From Ricordea florida (Eukaryota > Cnidaria > Anthozoa > Corallimorpharia > Ricordeidae), in assembly GCA_949710005.1 (NCBI GenBank), contig OX453276.1, positions 713,501 to 777,500 on the forward strand: DNA of 64,000 bases, written 5' to 3'. Below, piece by piece: positions 17,862 to 29,800 of this stretch; the stretch's first letter is position 1; each line of letters starts with the position of its first letter. Under the pieces are notes generated by a model. That model searched no databases. It was not told the origin of the DNA and saw only the letters and a program-made list of their open reading frames with translations. A program made the translations under genes and the position numbers.

Positions 17862-18190
17862 TGCACCTATCAATGTTAAGCCGGCGGGGGGAGAGTCAGG
17901 GCATGGGGTGGGGATTTGATTGTCTTTGTTGGCCCTGGGGTAGGGCATTTGACTGACCTTGTTCTCCCGGGGGAGGGAATATTTGAATCTTTCTTTAGGT
18001 CCAGCCTTGGGATTTGACAGCGATGTGCAGCCCGGGGTGGGGAAATTTGGTTGCATTTGACTGGAATGATTTGCCTGTGGGCAGGGAATTTGACGGCAAA
18101 TTTTTCAAAAATGTCAAATCCCCACCCCATGCCCTGACTCCCTCCCCCCCCCCCCCCCCCCCGCCGGCTTAACATTGATCGGTGCGGCTG
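17862..18190. mobile_element. Non-autonomous inverted-repeat element (MITE) with poly-C tract
   Basis: Arms of about 50 bp are inverted: ATCAATGTTAAGCCGGCGGG with TCAGGGCATGGGGTGGGGAT on the left, and the reverse complement on the right, interrupted by about 20 C. The interior has repeated GGGATTTGA-like pieces. No coding capacity. It lies in intron 3 of host gene copy 1 and is absent from copy 2. Confidence 0.8.
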
Positions 18191-18520
18191 GGCTCCTGTC
18201 GGTGCATAAAGCCAAGGCAAATTACAGTGAATCTAATTGGTCCACGAATTCGCTTTCTATTCAGCAAGTGGAAAAGGCGGCCGCGCTTTGAATAAAACAT
18301 CATACTTTATGAGATCAAAATCAACGAGTATTGGTATAAAATCAAACGCACAGTCTAGTCGGATATCACCGAAAAAATTAGATGACTCGTTCTACGGACT
18401 GCGGGTGCCGCCTACTATTTATTCGAAACAAACTCGGAATCGCATTGTCTTATTGTTGCGAATAGCTAGAACTCTTACAGAAATGTCTTCTTTTATTCCT
18501 TGTCCATTATTATTGTACAG

Positions 18521-18612
18521 CAAGATTCTCCAGCTGTAACATGCTGAACCAGGTGGCAAGTGTCAGATTGTGGGATGGTCCAGTTGTTTTGAGTAATCAA
18601 CCGTGGCTTGAA
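18521..18612 (+). CDS. Host gene copy 1, exon 4: short linker exon
   Basis: Acceptor GTACAG|CAAG and donor GAA|GTGAGT. The 92 bp enter in phase 1 and leave in phase 0, so they join exon 3 and exon 5 in frame. The product ARFSSCNML...RLWDGPVV keeps the SCN and DGP residues of the copy 2 exon (44732-44814). The call rests on phase and splice sites plus paralogue match. Confidence 0.65.
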
Positions 18613-21294
18613 GTGAGTTGTACGTTCACTGCCAATTCTCGCAGTATTTTATTAAGAACGCTGTTCACTGGTTTAATGAAACTAATCACTGGGCAGCAAC
18701 TTTAACCCGGGAAAGAAATAATTGCTCTTTAGTGTATTCAACAACGGTGATAGCCTGCGTAGAAGGCTTAACTATACCTGTTACAATTAAAAGCTAGAAC
18801 CTGTTAATATTCAGATATTTGATGAGTCACGGAATATTCCTTCTGGAGAGTTCAAGAACATACTAGAACATGATGTATCCGAGTTAAGTAATCCTACTAT
18901 AAATAGTTATTGTTGTAATCTTCCAGATGTTCTAGAATTCTCTGTAACTGTATAATTATAAGGAACGTTACCATTAAGCTTTATGATGCTCGCTCGGTAG
19001 AAGTTCGACGTTCGTCCAGGAGTTCGCTTACGTACGTATGGTCGGAAGTAGTCTGGAGTTGTTTTGAGATCGCGTTGGCCGTGAAGTTGTCTGGAGAAGG
19101 TATCCAAAGGAGAATTCAAGAGTTGATTGCCCTGAGTGGACATTTCAAAGGAGCTCCTGAGAAGTGTCAGTGGTGACTGAAGTTTTTTAGATTTGAAGTT
19201 AAGAGATAGCTTGTTAGCGTATGTTTAATTTATTCGATTGCTCCCGTTTAAGACTGCACCAATTACAATTGTCAGTTTCAAATAAATAGTTGAGTTCGTA
19301 GCGGAAGTACGTTTGCCTTTTCTGTACGGACTGTGTGACAGGTTTATTTGTTCCGTAACACACCTTATTATTCATTCGATAGGATATCTACAAAAGTAAG
19401 ATGCTCTACTCCTCTCAAATTTTATCAATAAACCCAGGCCATAGTTCTCTGGCTAAGGTTAGAGTACGTTTCACAAAACTTTTAACAAACGGGTTCTGGA
19501 GTTCGTTTGAAATTCCCGAAGTTCGTTACGAACTTGGAAATTTAATGACGTAGCTGTCAATCAAATCGCGAACTTCGCAACGAAATTGCGAATTTCACGT
19601 ACGGCGAAGTTCGGAACTTGCCAGGGGAAGTTCGAATTACTTGACAGCCGGCGCGATTATTGTCATTATTCCAATTCTTAATTTGTTTTATCTTCGATTA
19701 TGGCAGACTTGTCGAATTGAATGGCTACGTTTGTTTCCTCCTTTTTCAGCTTCAGCATTTCCTCTGCGAACGAAGTTATCAACAATGTTGGCAATGGTTT
19801 GTTCTGCAGTCCTGGCTCATTTCCTTTTCCTTCTAACCAGCTTTCAAAAATTTTCTGTCTGACAGAACTTCGGATTGCCATACTTATCCAATACTCTGAC
19901 AAATTTATGCACACTGATTGTATTGAAATGTATTGTGTTGTTCTAGAATGCATTGGTGAACTGTTGTTATTGCCATGTAATATAACACAATACTGTGCAT
20001 AAATTTGTCGGAGTATTGGACAACCCTCCGGATTGCTTTCCCTTACAATGTGAACGGATTCATTTGTAATTATGTGGCCAACCCAGCTGGTTGGTAAGAA
20101 GGATAATGTTAACTACTTCTTCTTCGACTGTTTTTATTCACTAAAGAGAAATCATTTTACTTACAGCAATAACGGAACAAACTTTAGAACAACTACACAA
20201 AACGTATAAAATAAAATGAAGTGAAAGAGAGAAGGGAGAGGGTGACTTGAAAATTACAGCGAGTATTTATATTTTTGGACGTAATATATGCTGATATGAC
20301 TTGTGAGAAAGTTACTATAAACAATTACAAATGATTGACTATTGGAACGAGGTGGCAAAGAAAGAATGAATATCTAATGAACTGGTGAAAAAGTGACTGA
20401 TGATTACAAGTTGTTGACATTAACATGCAATTATGTAACAGATAAGTGTTGTAAATAGTGTACGTACCGTGTGGTAAGTAGTGTGGAAAGTCGAAATGAG
20501 GGTGTCCTCTTGGTGTGGATCATTGTAAAAAGTGTAAGTTCCATGTAATGAACAGTGTAAGTACTGTAATTGTTTAAGCACCCTTTTGTAGGTAGTGCTG
20601 ATATCGTATCGTAAGGAGTACTGGTATTGTACCGTGAGAAGTGTCAGTATTGCAAGTAGTTCAAATAAGTATAGGGCTATCAGCTGCGTAAAAAAAGGTC
20701 TACGTAGTTTTGTTACAGTATACTCTAATGGACAGAAAAGGTAAGCTGCAAAACATTGTTAAAACACGTTCTTAAGCCTAAAACCTCAATTTTTAACTTA
20801 CATGGGGGAGACTGCTATACCATCTTGGGACAACTGACTAAGTCCAGTAATGGTACTATCAGCGTGGACACCAGTCGATACGAATTGCTACGACAATGTA
20901 AGTCTCTACGACAGTAACAATCCCCTTGGTCTCGATATCTGTTTGTTGCAATTGTTATGATAACATTATAACATTGATATTACAACTACGTATAGCCTTA
21001 CAGTTATGGTCTCATCAACCAGACTTGAAACTATACAAATTATCCATTAAAATTGGAAAAAATTAACATTTGTAGAATTTCAAAAAAACACAACAAAGTA
21101 AAAAATATATCCGAAAAGAAAGCTCTTCAAAACTAACACGATAAGAACCTCGATCAATCAAACTACAGCTACTCAAGGGTTAGTCGACTCCTCTGATAAA
21201 AAATATGTGTGATGTACGTAAGACTTATGTGTTTGATTACGTTCACAGTCATCCATCGATAGTCAAGCTTACATTACGGTTTTCAATACATTAG
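18613..21294 (+). other. Intron 4 of host gene copy 1
   Basis: 2.7 kb. It contains a fold-back with arms at about 19886-19912 and 19995-20022 (CCAATACTCTGACAAATTTATG and its complement) and a TTCG-rich stretch with repeated GAAGTTCG near 19497-19635. No coding exon is convincingly seen. Confidence 0.6.
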
Positions 21295-21954
21295 GTGTAC
21301 TGTGACATGACAGCAGACCACCAAGGCTGGACCCTGATCGCTCGCTTTTCCAACAATGACAACAAACACTGGATGAGAGACGACGGATTCTGGTGGTACG
21401 ACCAGCGGTCTGCTATCGGTGCAACAACCAATCCATCTAACAATGGAGATATGATCTCACCAGCATTCTGGCAAGTCAGCGGCAGAGAGTTTAAGATCAC
21501 GCGCAGTGATGATCCCACTCACACCGCCTTGTTACGGACCACAGGTAACTGCTTGGGTGGACAGACCTTCCGATCGAAAATCACAAGCTATGGTGATTTC
21601 AAAAACGGCATAGTATGGTCCAGCAACAAGTGCCTTGGAAGATGTACTGTTCAATATGGCGGTCAATACAAGTCAACACATGGGTTTCAACAGGCTGAAT
21701 GCAGTGGAAACATACAAAATGCCAACAAGATCGGCTTCTGGTGTGACTGGGATGACGGGGATGGTTCAGTGATGATGATTGGTGGAGGAGGGAGTGACTG
21801 TTCACGTGCTGATCACGGGATTGGAATAACTGAAGCGAATGAGGCTTCTTTTGTTGAAGATGGAGGCTCAGAAACTGAATATGACTTTGGTTATGATAGT
21901 AACTCAAAAAATGCACCATCTACATCTTATTCCTTAAATTTGTGGATTCGTTAG
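21295..21954 (+). CDS. Host gene copy 1, last exon: fibrinogen-related / intelectin-like domain
   Basis: Acceptor ATTAG|GTG, phase 0. The exon encodes 219 residues beginning VYCDMTADHQGWTLIARF, the conserved entry of fibrinogen-related and intelectin domains. Then come Cys-rich loops (GNCLGGQTF, NKCLGRCTVQYGG, AECSG, FWCDW) and CSRADHGIGITEANEASF, close to intelectin calcium/glycan-site architecture. It ends LNLWIR. This is probably a carbohydrate-binding head carried on a collagen stalk; ligand unknown. Copy 2 (46313-47005) is nearly the same, with an 11-residue duplication near the end. Confidence 0.85.
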   Translation: MYCDMTADHQGWTLIARFSNNDNKHWMRDDGFWWYDQRSAIGATTNPSNNGDMISPAFWQVSGREFKITRSDDPTHTALLRTTGNCLGGQTFRSKITSYGDFKNGIVWSSNKCLGRCTVQYGGQYKSTHGFQQAECSGNIQNANKIGFWCDWDDGDGSVMMIGGGGSDCSRADHGIGITEANEASFVEDGGSETEYDFGYDSNSKNAPSTSYSLNLWIR

Positions 21955-23289
21955 TGAAGATATTTCAGCTCAGTTACTTCACAAAAAGTACCGCCTTTGT
22001 CAGTTGTTTAAACCTGTAAGCAAAAAGATTCCGTGAAAACAATTTTCAGGCTCTTGAAAACACGCTTTTAACTGACAGATAAACAATAACAGGTCGGTTA
22101 TTTACACCTTGTAATTAAGCAATGCCATTCATTATAGGTATAAAAGAAGCCTTACAGCCCTAAAGAAGACACTATAAAGGAGTGTTAATTTCTGTATTGT
22201 AACTCTATGGGAAAAATATAGCGTGTTGTTTTTGTTTTTGTGTTGTTGTAGTTTAAGTTAAAGGAGAACTGAACACTAGAAGTCGAAATTTTTATAACCA
22301 CTTCAAATCATAGAAATAAGTAAAACTTGTACCAAACAAAAAAAACTTGAATATACCTTCCAATATTGACGAAAACGGTGAAAGTCCGTAGGGCGGAATA
22401 CCCACCACGGGTCCCATTGTGTCTTTGTTTCCCTCAGGCAGAGATCTCATGCATATACCCACCACGACCCCTATTGTACGTAATTGCTTCCCTTTACAGG
22501 CAGAGATCTCATATATATACACACGTAAGTCGTGGTAATCGTGGTAATAGTAGTCGTGGTAATCTCATCCTGGGAACATTAGCACAGATCCATGATGCTG
22601 GTCTCCAACACTTTCCTTTGCAAACACACTACATTAAAACTTGGATGTTGTATAATGCATCGAATTTGTTGAACTTACATCATATTTATTTATTTTATTT
22701 ATTTACTCAAATTCGATTACACAGATGATCAAAATAGAATAGAATAAGTAAAATAAATAAATACATATAAAAATATAAAAAGGAGATATTTGAGTAACCA
22801 GGCCAGTTTATGGAGAATTCTAGATTCCAAGTTTTAAACAAACTGCCTGGAATAAGAAATAAGATTTATAGAATACTGATGTAAACAAATCGCATGCACA
22901 ATAAATGATCAGAAAACTATAAAAATTTCTCCTTATTTATAATTAAGTTAAGCTTACTCAGATAAAACTGATTCACTTTCATACTAAACAATGATAATTG
23001 TTCAATTGTCCTGCGCCGGGTTGTTCGAAGCAGGGTTAAGGTAACCCAGGGTGAGTGAGAAATTTAAATGCAGATATAAGAGCTTAAAAAGCACATTCCG
23101 TATAATTCTTTTTGAATACAGTTTGATTATTGTCAACCTCGTTCCCAGGTCCTCGGACCATCCGCCATTTTCTTTCTAGGGAAAAGCCCTGGGAACGAGA
23201 TTGGGTGATTGTATGCTCGGAAAAACAAATAGAAAAAATTATTGGGGAAAATGCTTTATAACAAGAGAAAATGAAATCCGGGTTAAAAT
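21955..23289. other. 3' region and spacer after host gene copy 1
   Basis: No gene is recognised. A fold-back at 23138-23200 (CTCGTTCCCAGG / CCTGGGAACGAG) is of a type common in cnidarian DNA. Small direct repeats with CAGAGATCTCAT occur at 22440-22520. Confidence 0.6.
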
Positions 23290-23945
23290 TTAACGAGCAC
23301 ACGGACCAGACATGAAGCGCAAGCACGTTGAAGGAGGCTTGACTGTGGATGTTGCAGCCAACTTATGGAAGCTAGCTTGCAGGGCGGCCATTAGACCACA
23401 CCCAGCCCAGTACGGTGACGTTTCTGGGGCAGATGATAGTTTTGACGGCGGACAAGCGAAGATTGTTCTTTTGGAGTACAGTTTCAGGGGGGCTACTTCC
23501 CCCAATGTACAAGTCGTCAGCAATTTTGGCAATACCGCCTTCTTAAATGAGGTCGCTCAGAACTCGGGACATCAGTTCTTCGATGCAGGTTTCAGACCCA
23601 GGCATTCCCATGGCACAATGAATGTAAACTCGAATGCCTTTCAACGGTGTCGCAACTCCACAGTACTTCATAGACGAATTGCCTTGGGGAATCTGATAGA
23701 AAGACTGCAGCAAATCAGTCATAACCATGTATTTCTACTTCCCTATCTCACACAGAACACCATCAACATTTGGCAGTAAGCAGGGTTGAGGCTTGCTGTG
23801 CTACGCAACGTCTCCGAAGAATGTCACAAGTCTGCTGCCACCGTTCGGTCTCTTTACGAGAAGCGAGATGTTCAGGTAGTCTACATGGACACTGAATTAT
23901 ATTGCTCAGGTTTCGCGAAGACACCAGCAGCTTCAAGCTCCTCAA
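23290..23945 (-). pseudogene. Decayed reverse-transcriptase fragment (retrotransposon)
   Basis: Minus-strand pieces read [38 protein letters not shown], then past a stop and a frame change ADDLYIGG and PRNVTVLGW. The order of a fingers motif, a GMPGSE turn and an (A)DD motif is that of a Ty3/gypsy-like reverse transcriptase. In-frame stops and shifts show that it is dead. I cannot see LTRs. Confidence 0.7.
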
Positions 23946-24001
23946 ACGTGTCTTGTAATTCCTAAACGGTGTCCCCTGTTGTACTGCAGGAGCCTGATAT
24001 T

Positions 24002-24100
<99 letters not shown>

Positions 24101-24150
24101 CATATATCTATCTATCTATCTATCTATATATATATATATATATATATATA
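24002..24150. repeat. Compound microsatellite (CT)n-(ATCT)n-(TA)n
   Basis: About 90 bp of CT, then about 26 bp of ATCT, then about 24 bp of TA. Frames through it are spurious. Confidence 0.95.
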
Positions 24151-24219
24151 TTAACATTTATAAAATTTTTTTAGATTTTAACTTTCTTATCTGTTTATCT
24201 GTATTAGAAAAAGTATTGT

Positions 24220-24390
24220 AAAATAACCTGTATGTGTAAACAGAATAAGTCGTGCAACAACATTTTGCAACTGAAATAGTTAAGACCAGGAGCCCATCAA
24301 GGGTGGGCTCCTGTTAAGACACAGAATAGTAAACATCCTTTCTTCTTTGCTTGTTGCTTTATATGGAGAAAACATTTGCACTAATAAGGT
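24220..24390. repeat. Downstream segment duplicated with the host gene
   Basis: This stretch (CGTGCAACAACATTTTGCAA and AACATCCTTTCTTCTT) resembles 47590-47715 behind gene copy 2, so the tandem duplication includes 3' flank. A perfect 10-bp hairpin, CAGGAGCCCA / TGGGCTCCTG, lies at 24287-24313 in this copy only. Confidence 0.6.
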
Positions 24391-25334
24391 AAGTTTTACG
24401 TCTTGGTTTTATAACAAGAGTCATCTGTATAATAAATTCAAATTTGTTCCCTCTGTATGTCCTGATAACCCAGCGCGTGTTACGGAGACTGTGAGTGATA
24501 GGCAGGTCATTAGCAGACAGCGACCACTGTCGACAGATTACCGAGTAAAACGAAACCCGTCGATAAACCATCGTTGTATTCCCCACCTTCACCCCCTCAG
24601 GGATGGACCATTTTATTGTTTGAGAGGGGGGAGGGGTTAAGCAAATTAATTTGTCTTGTTAAGAATTTGTTGTCCCCTTTGGGCTGTGCAAGAATATTTT
24701 TAGCACCTTGACCCTTTTACCACCTTTTTTCTTCCCTTGGTCCACTGGGCATGAATTTTTTCTATACGTTTGCTGCGCAGTAATTTTTTTGGTAATTTCT
24801 CAACCCCCCACCTTCCCTATCAAAAATAAAATCGTCCATCACTTATAACAGAATATAAGGTAAACATAACCTTTCTGTAACATGAAGCAACACACATCGA
24901 TCTTTCAACAGTTAAAGTCGCATTTTCGGCAAGAAGTAACAAAGCCGCTAGTCCACGCGCGGTTAATGGACAAAAAATAATTTCATTAGTTTTGTGGTCG
25001 AAGACAAAAACACAATTAAGAGCAGAGAGGCTCAAATTTTTTTATCTAATTACATAAGAGAAAACATTCTAACAGCGCTGGAATATCTAGCATCTCCAAA
25101 CTTGGCTGTTTTCGCGCAGAGTTTCATCAATCTCCTCTCAGTTGAGTTTCCTGTTACCCTGGCGGGACTCGAGATCAACATGCGGTAATTCAATATGCAA
25201 TATGCAATATGAACGCTGGGATCGAACACTGCCATTGACACTCTGACCAGAAGCGATTCCACAGTCGAAGAGGAAGTTGGAAGAAGCAATCACAAAGCTG
25301 ATCGTGTATTGTCTCACAACCGGTTTGGTTGGAA
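24391..25334. other. Spacer before host gene copy 2
   Basis: No gene, RNA or transposon recognised. It should hold the promoter and 5' UTR of copy 2. Confidence 0.5.
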
Positions 25335-25590
25335 ATGGATTCACAAGAGAAGCCAAGATGTACTGAAAGAAATTCAAAAGGGTCTGTGTTTCTCTTTGGT
25401 CTATCGCTGATGCTAACGGCGGTGTTGTTTCTCAGAATTGAAACCATAAGCTGGAATACGAAAATTATTGACCAAAGAGTTGAGAAAATAGAAAACGAGT
25501 TCAAGTTGTCGAGTACGAGTTCGAGTTTGTCGAGTTCGAGTTCGAATTCAATCGACAAGAAGGCCAGGGAGCATATACGTTCAACAAGTG
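25335..25590 (+). CDS. Host gene copy 2, exon 1: signal anchor and stalk
   Basis: The first ATG of this frame is at 25335. The 85 codons encode a short polar head, a hydrophobic segment at about residues 17-33 (SVFLFGLSLMLTAVLFL) with no obvious cleavage site, a short coiled coil and a serine-rich linker. Donor AGTG|GTAAGG, phase 1, fits exon 2. A type II membrane protein is inferred, with the collagen, Ig and fibrinogen-related parts outside the cell. Confidence 0.75.
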
Positions 25591-25981
25591 GTAAGGATTT
25601 TCCCACGTTAGCTTAGCGCTCAGTTAGGATTTACTTCCGTTCCACTGAACTGGGTGCAGTCACAACCCGAAATCATTTTGCTCAAGATAAATTACCGAAC
25701 AAACTGCATGTTTGTCAAGATCGCGTTAGAAGGCTGGCCTAGCCTTTTTAGACTCGGTCATTTCTAGGAAAGCCCGAGTAAAAATGGGGAGGCTGGAACA
25801 GGAGTTAAACCAAAATACTATGATTCTGTGCTTGCGTCTGTCCGGTTATGCTCATTCTTAAACCTCGTCTAAACGTTCTTGCGCTTTTGTTTGTACTTGT
25901 GCGTATGATATGCCTGCGTTAGAAGTACGTATCAATCAGTTATATTACATGGTAAAACATTTAATTTTTTCGGTTCTCCAG

Positions 25982-26063
25982 AGCAAAGGAATGGCATCCC
26001 AAGGAAGCCTCCTTTCAATCATGATAACAGAGCAAAGCGAGCCGCTCAGCCTGGGAAACCTTT
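25982..26063 (+). CDS. Host gene copy 2, exon 2, left part, cut by element B
   Basis: Acceptor CTCCAG|AGC. It encodes QRNGIPRKPPFNHDNRAKRA, parallel to copy 1, and stops being homologous at the element B junction after AAACCTTT. The 82 bp plus 671 bp from 41830 give 753 bp, which joins phase 1 to phase 1 without a stop. Confidence 0.85.
26059..26063. repeat. Target-site duplication of element B, left copy (CCTTT)
   Basis: CCTTT precedes the left TGATGTG end; its partner is 41825-41829. If the A shared with the right end is counted, a 6-bp ACCTTT reading is equally possible. Host copy 1 has the empty-site sequence AAACCTTTGAATG. Confidence 0.9.
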
Positions 26064-26853
26064 TGATGTGATAAAAAGGGGATGCTGGCACATTTTCATT
26101 ACGATTTCATTACGATTGGGATGCTGGCACATTTTCATCAAAGATTTAACAAAGTACATGTCGGGTGCCTGGGTGGGCGGGTGGGTATCTCTGTGAAATT
26201 GTTAAGTTTCTGATAATATCGTAAAGAGTGTAGATAGATTGATACAAAGTCGGTACAAAGCCTATATGAAATTTGTTGAATCCTAAAAAGCCGATACAAA
26301 GTCGGCACAAAGCCTATATGAAATTTGTTGAATCCTAAAAAAGCCGATACAAAGTCGGCACAAAGCCTATATGAAATTTGTTGAATCCTAAAAAAGCCGA
26401 TACAAAGTCGGTACAAAGCCTATATGAAATTTGTTGAATCCTAAAAAGCTGATACAAAGTCGGCACAAAGCCTATATGAAATTTGTTGAATCCTAAAAAA
26501 AGCCGATACAAAGTCGGTACAAAGCCCATATGAAATTTGTTGAATCCTAAAAAAAAAAAGCCGATACAAAGTCGGTACAAAGCCCATATGAAATTTGTTG
26601 AATCCTAAAAAAAGCCGATACAAAGTCGGTTGAATCCTAAAAAAGCCGATACAAAGTCGGTACAAAGCCTATGTGAAACCGACACGGAGCTGGCACCTAT
26701 CACATTTTATGAAACCGATACTAAGTCTATGTGATGATGAAGGGATCTGACACATTTTTAAAAAAATGATTTTTCAAAAGAAATAAAATACTTATTTAAA
26801 AAGAAGAATTAATATACAAAATGGATCAACAATTACGAAGATTAAATGTGCCA
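26064..26853. repeat. Element B left TIR (790 bp)
   Basis: Matches 41141-41824 in inverse. It includes the 53-bp tandem array, the polymerase promoter and the first 11 codons of polymerase B. It is longer than the right TIR by about two repeat units. Confidence 0.92.
26249..26690. repeat. 53-bp tandem repeat in left TIR, about nine units
   Basis: Each unit holds GCCGATACAAAGTCGG, with the small inverted repeat CCGA/TCGG, followed by ATATGAAATTTGTTGAATCC and an A-run of 5-11. Units 8 and 9 are partial. Apparent proteins here are repeat by-products. Confidence 0.92.
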
Positions 26854-29800
26854 GAATTAAAATCTTTAGTTAGATGGTATAATATTCCCGGCCGATCTGG
26901 GTTTAATAAAGCAGAACTTATTAATGCATTGATTAATATACCCGAAATAACTAATAATATTCAAGAAATAATTAATAATATTGTAGGAATTGTTAATGAG
27001 CTACGTAATACGCCAATGAGACCAAGAAATCAACCAAATTTACCTCTCCCAATTCCGAATATTGCACCACCACCAATGAGACCAAATTTACCACCTTTAA
27101 CTATTCCTCAACCAATGCCCGGAACACCACCACCAATGAGACCAAATTTACCACCTTTAACTATTCCTCAACCAATGCCCGGAACACCACCACCTTTAAC
27201 TATTCCTCAACCAATGCCCGGCACACCACCAGGCTCGCCAGATAGATTTAGACCAGGAACTCCTCCAGGCCCACCCACAATAAATATTAATAAATCTAAA
27301 TCAAAAAGACCTTCACCACCCAAACCTAAAAAGAAAAATACAAAAACAAAACAAACTCCTTTTATAGGAAATGTATTAAACAAGTTTTGGAATTTTGTAA
27401 AACCATATATTCCTAAAAAGGTAAAAAATAAAACAGAAGAATTAGCTAAAAAATTTATAGAAAGATATAAAAAAGTAAATAAGCCCAAAGAAATAAAACC
27501 ACCAAAAAGAGATTATGAGAAGGAGGGAGCAAGACCAAAAACAAAAAGAAATGAGAATGTGGAAGATTTTACACCAAGGGAATATGAATCAGCCATTAAT
27601 GGTAATTATATAAGCTATAGGATTGAAGGAAATGAAAAGAATGATGAAAAAACATTCTTACATAAAATAAAACCAAAAGTTATAGATTTAATTAGAAAGA
27701 GAATTGAATCAAAAAAATCATTAAAGACTAAATTTATATTTTCATGTATGTTCAAGAAAAAAAATCTTAACACTGGTGAAATTGAATATTGTGCCACACC
27801 ATTTCCTTCTGAAAAATCAGAAATTGTTCTCGAGGAAACAGATTTATCAGAATTATTTGATAGATTAACAAATCAACAACTTATATTATTTGAAAATTTT
27901 ATAAATAATGGATCTGGTTGGGTATTCGAACGCGTACTATTCTTTGACATTTTTATAGATCGTTTTGTTCCACTTTTAGGTGGATCTTATATACCATTAC
28001 CGCAAGAATTGTTAAATAGGAATGCGATTATTAATCCACAGAATTATAATGATGACGAATGTTTTAAGTGGTGTGTAACAAGATCAGTTTATCCTACAAA
28101 TAAAAACCCACAAAGAATAACTAAAGAATTAATTGAACAATCAAAGAATTTTAATTGGAATGGTATTAATTTTCCGTGCACAATAAAAGATGTTGTTAAT
28201 TTTGAAAATCAAAACGATTATGATATTGCAATATATGGATATGATACAAAAATAGGTGTATATCCAATAAAAAGAAATAGAAAAAGGGGTTATAAATTAA
28301 TTAGATTGCTTTTATTAACAGAAGAAAATAATGATGAAGATCAAAATAAACACTTTGTTTTAATAAAGAATATTAGTGCACTTATACGAAGGCAAGTTAC
28401 TAAACGTAAATGCAAGTTGTACTTTTGTGATAATTGTTTGCATCACTTTCACTTAAAAAGCTCATTGGAAAAGCATGAAGGTTATTGTTATTTATACAAT
28501 GAAGCAAGGATTGATATGTTAAAAAATAAAGATGGCAGTCCATGTTTTCTTTCTTTTAGAAATTTTGTTAAAAAAATGAGAATACCTTTTGTAGCCTATG
28601 CAGACTTTGAGTGTATTTTGAATGAAATAAAAAATAATGAGCCCTTAGATAAAAGCAAAAGTTTTACAAATAAATATCAGCTTCACAAACCGGTTTCATT
28701 CGGATGTTATATTAAGAGTTTTAATGAAAAAATATGTAAATCAAGATTTTATAGATATACTGCTAAATCACCCGAAGATGATGTTGCGCAGAAATTTGTG
28801 GAATATATAGAAGAAGAATTTAAGGAAATTTATAAAAATTGCATAAGTTATAATAAAAAAAGATTCAAAAAATTTAATAAGAAAATGATGACAGAAGTTG
28901 ATGAAATAAATTATGAAAATGCTACTAACTGCCATATCTGTGAGAAAGAATTGGGCGAAGATAAGGTAATAGATCATTGCCACCTTACAGGAAAGTATAG
29001 AGGTGCGGCACATAAGGAATGCAATTTAAATTATAAGATTCCAAAATTCTTCCCTGTTATAATTCACAATTTATCAGGTTATGATGCTCATCTATTTATT
29101 AATAATCTTGCTAAAACAGAAGGTAAAATAAAACTAATACCAAATAATGAGGAAAAGTATATTTCTTTCTCAAAAGAGATTGTGGTTGATACATACAAAG
29201 ATAAAGAAAGTGGTGAGATGAAAGATGTTAAGAGAGATATAAAGTTTATAGATTCATTAAAATTTATGTCATCCAGTCTTGATAGTTTGTCTAGCAATCT
29301 TACTAAATGTGGAAAGTGTGATGTTTGTAAAGGTGTAATAAAAGGTAGGTGTCTTGAACCAACAGATAAAAACCTACATGAAATTACAAAGTATTTTAAA
29401 GGTGAAGAATTAAAGTTATTATTGAGAAAGGGGGTATTCCCATATGATTGGCTTGATGATTTTGATAAATTAAACGAAACCCAACTTCCCCCAAAGGAAG
29501 AGTTTTACTCAAAACTTATAGGTAAAGATATTTCAGATGAAGATTACAAACATGCTAAAAAGGTATGGGAAACTTTTAATATGAAAACAATTCGAAATTA
29601 CCTTAATATATATCTTGTGTCAGATGTACTCCTATTAGCTGATGTTTTTGAAAACTTTAGAGATGTTTGTCAAAATAACTATAGATTAGATCCTGCTTGG
29701 TATTATACAGCACCAGGACTTGCTTGGGATGCAATGTTAAAGTTAACCAAAATTGAATTGGAGATGATAAATGACATTGATATTCTAATTATGATTGAGA

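Noticed and set aside
17802-18220. Pro-rich open frames near 18 kb
   Set aside because: They lie in the inverted-repeat element and its poly-C tract.
23312-23779. Plus-strand 155-aa frame
   Set aside because: The opposite strand encodes recognisable reverse-transcriptase segments; this frame has no family resemblance.
23969-24221. Leu/Ser-repeat open frames
   Set aside because: They run through a CT microsatellite.
26138-26665. Open frames encoding repeated YRLCIGFF-like peptides, also at 41329-41750
   Set aside because: They arise from the 53-bp tandem repeats in the TIRs; the period and A-run length explain the frames.
26249-26690. CRISPR-like array
   Set aside because: The units are contiguous tandem repeats with no unique spacers, in an animal genome and mirrored in both TIRs.
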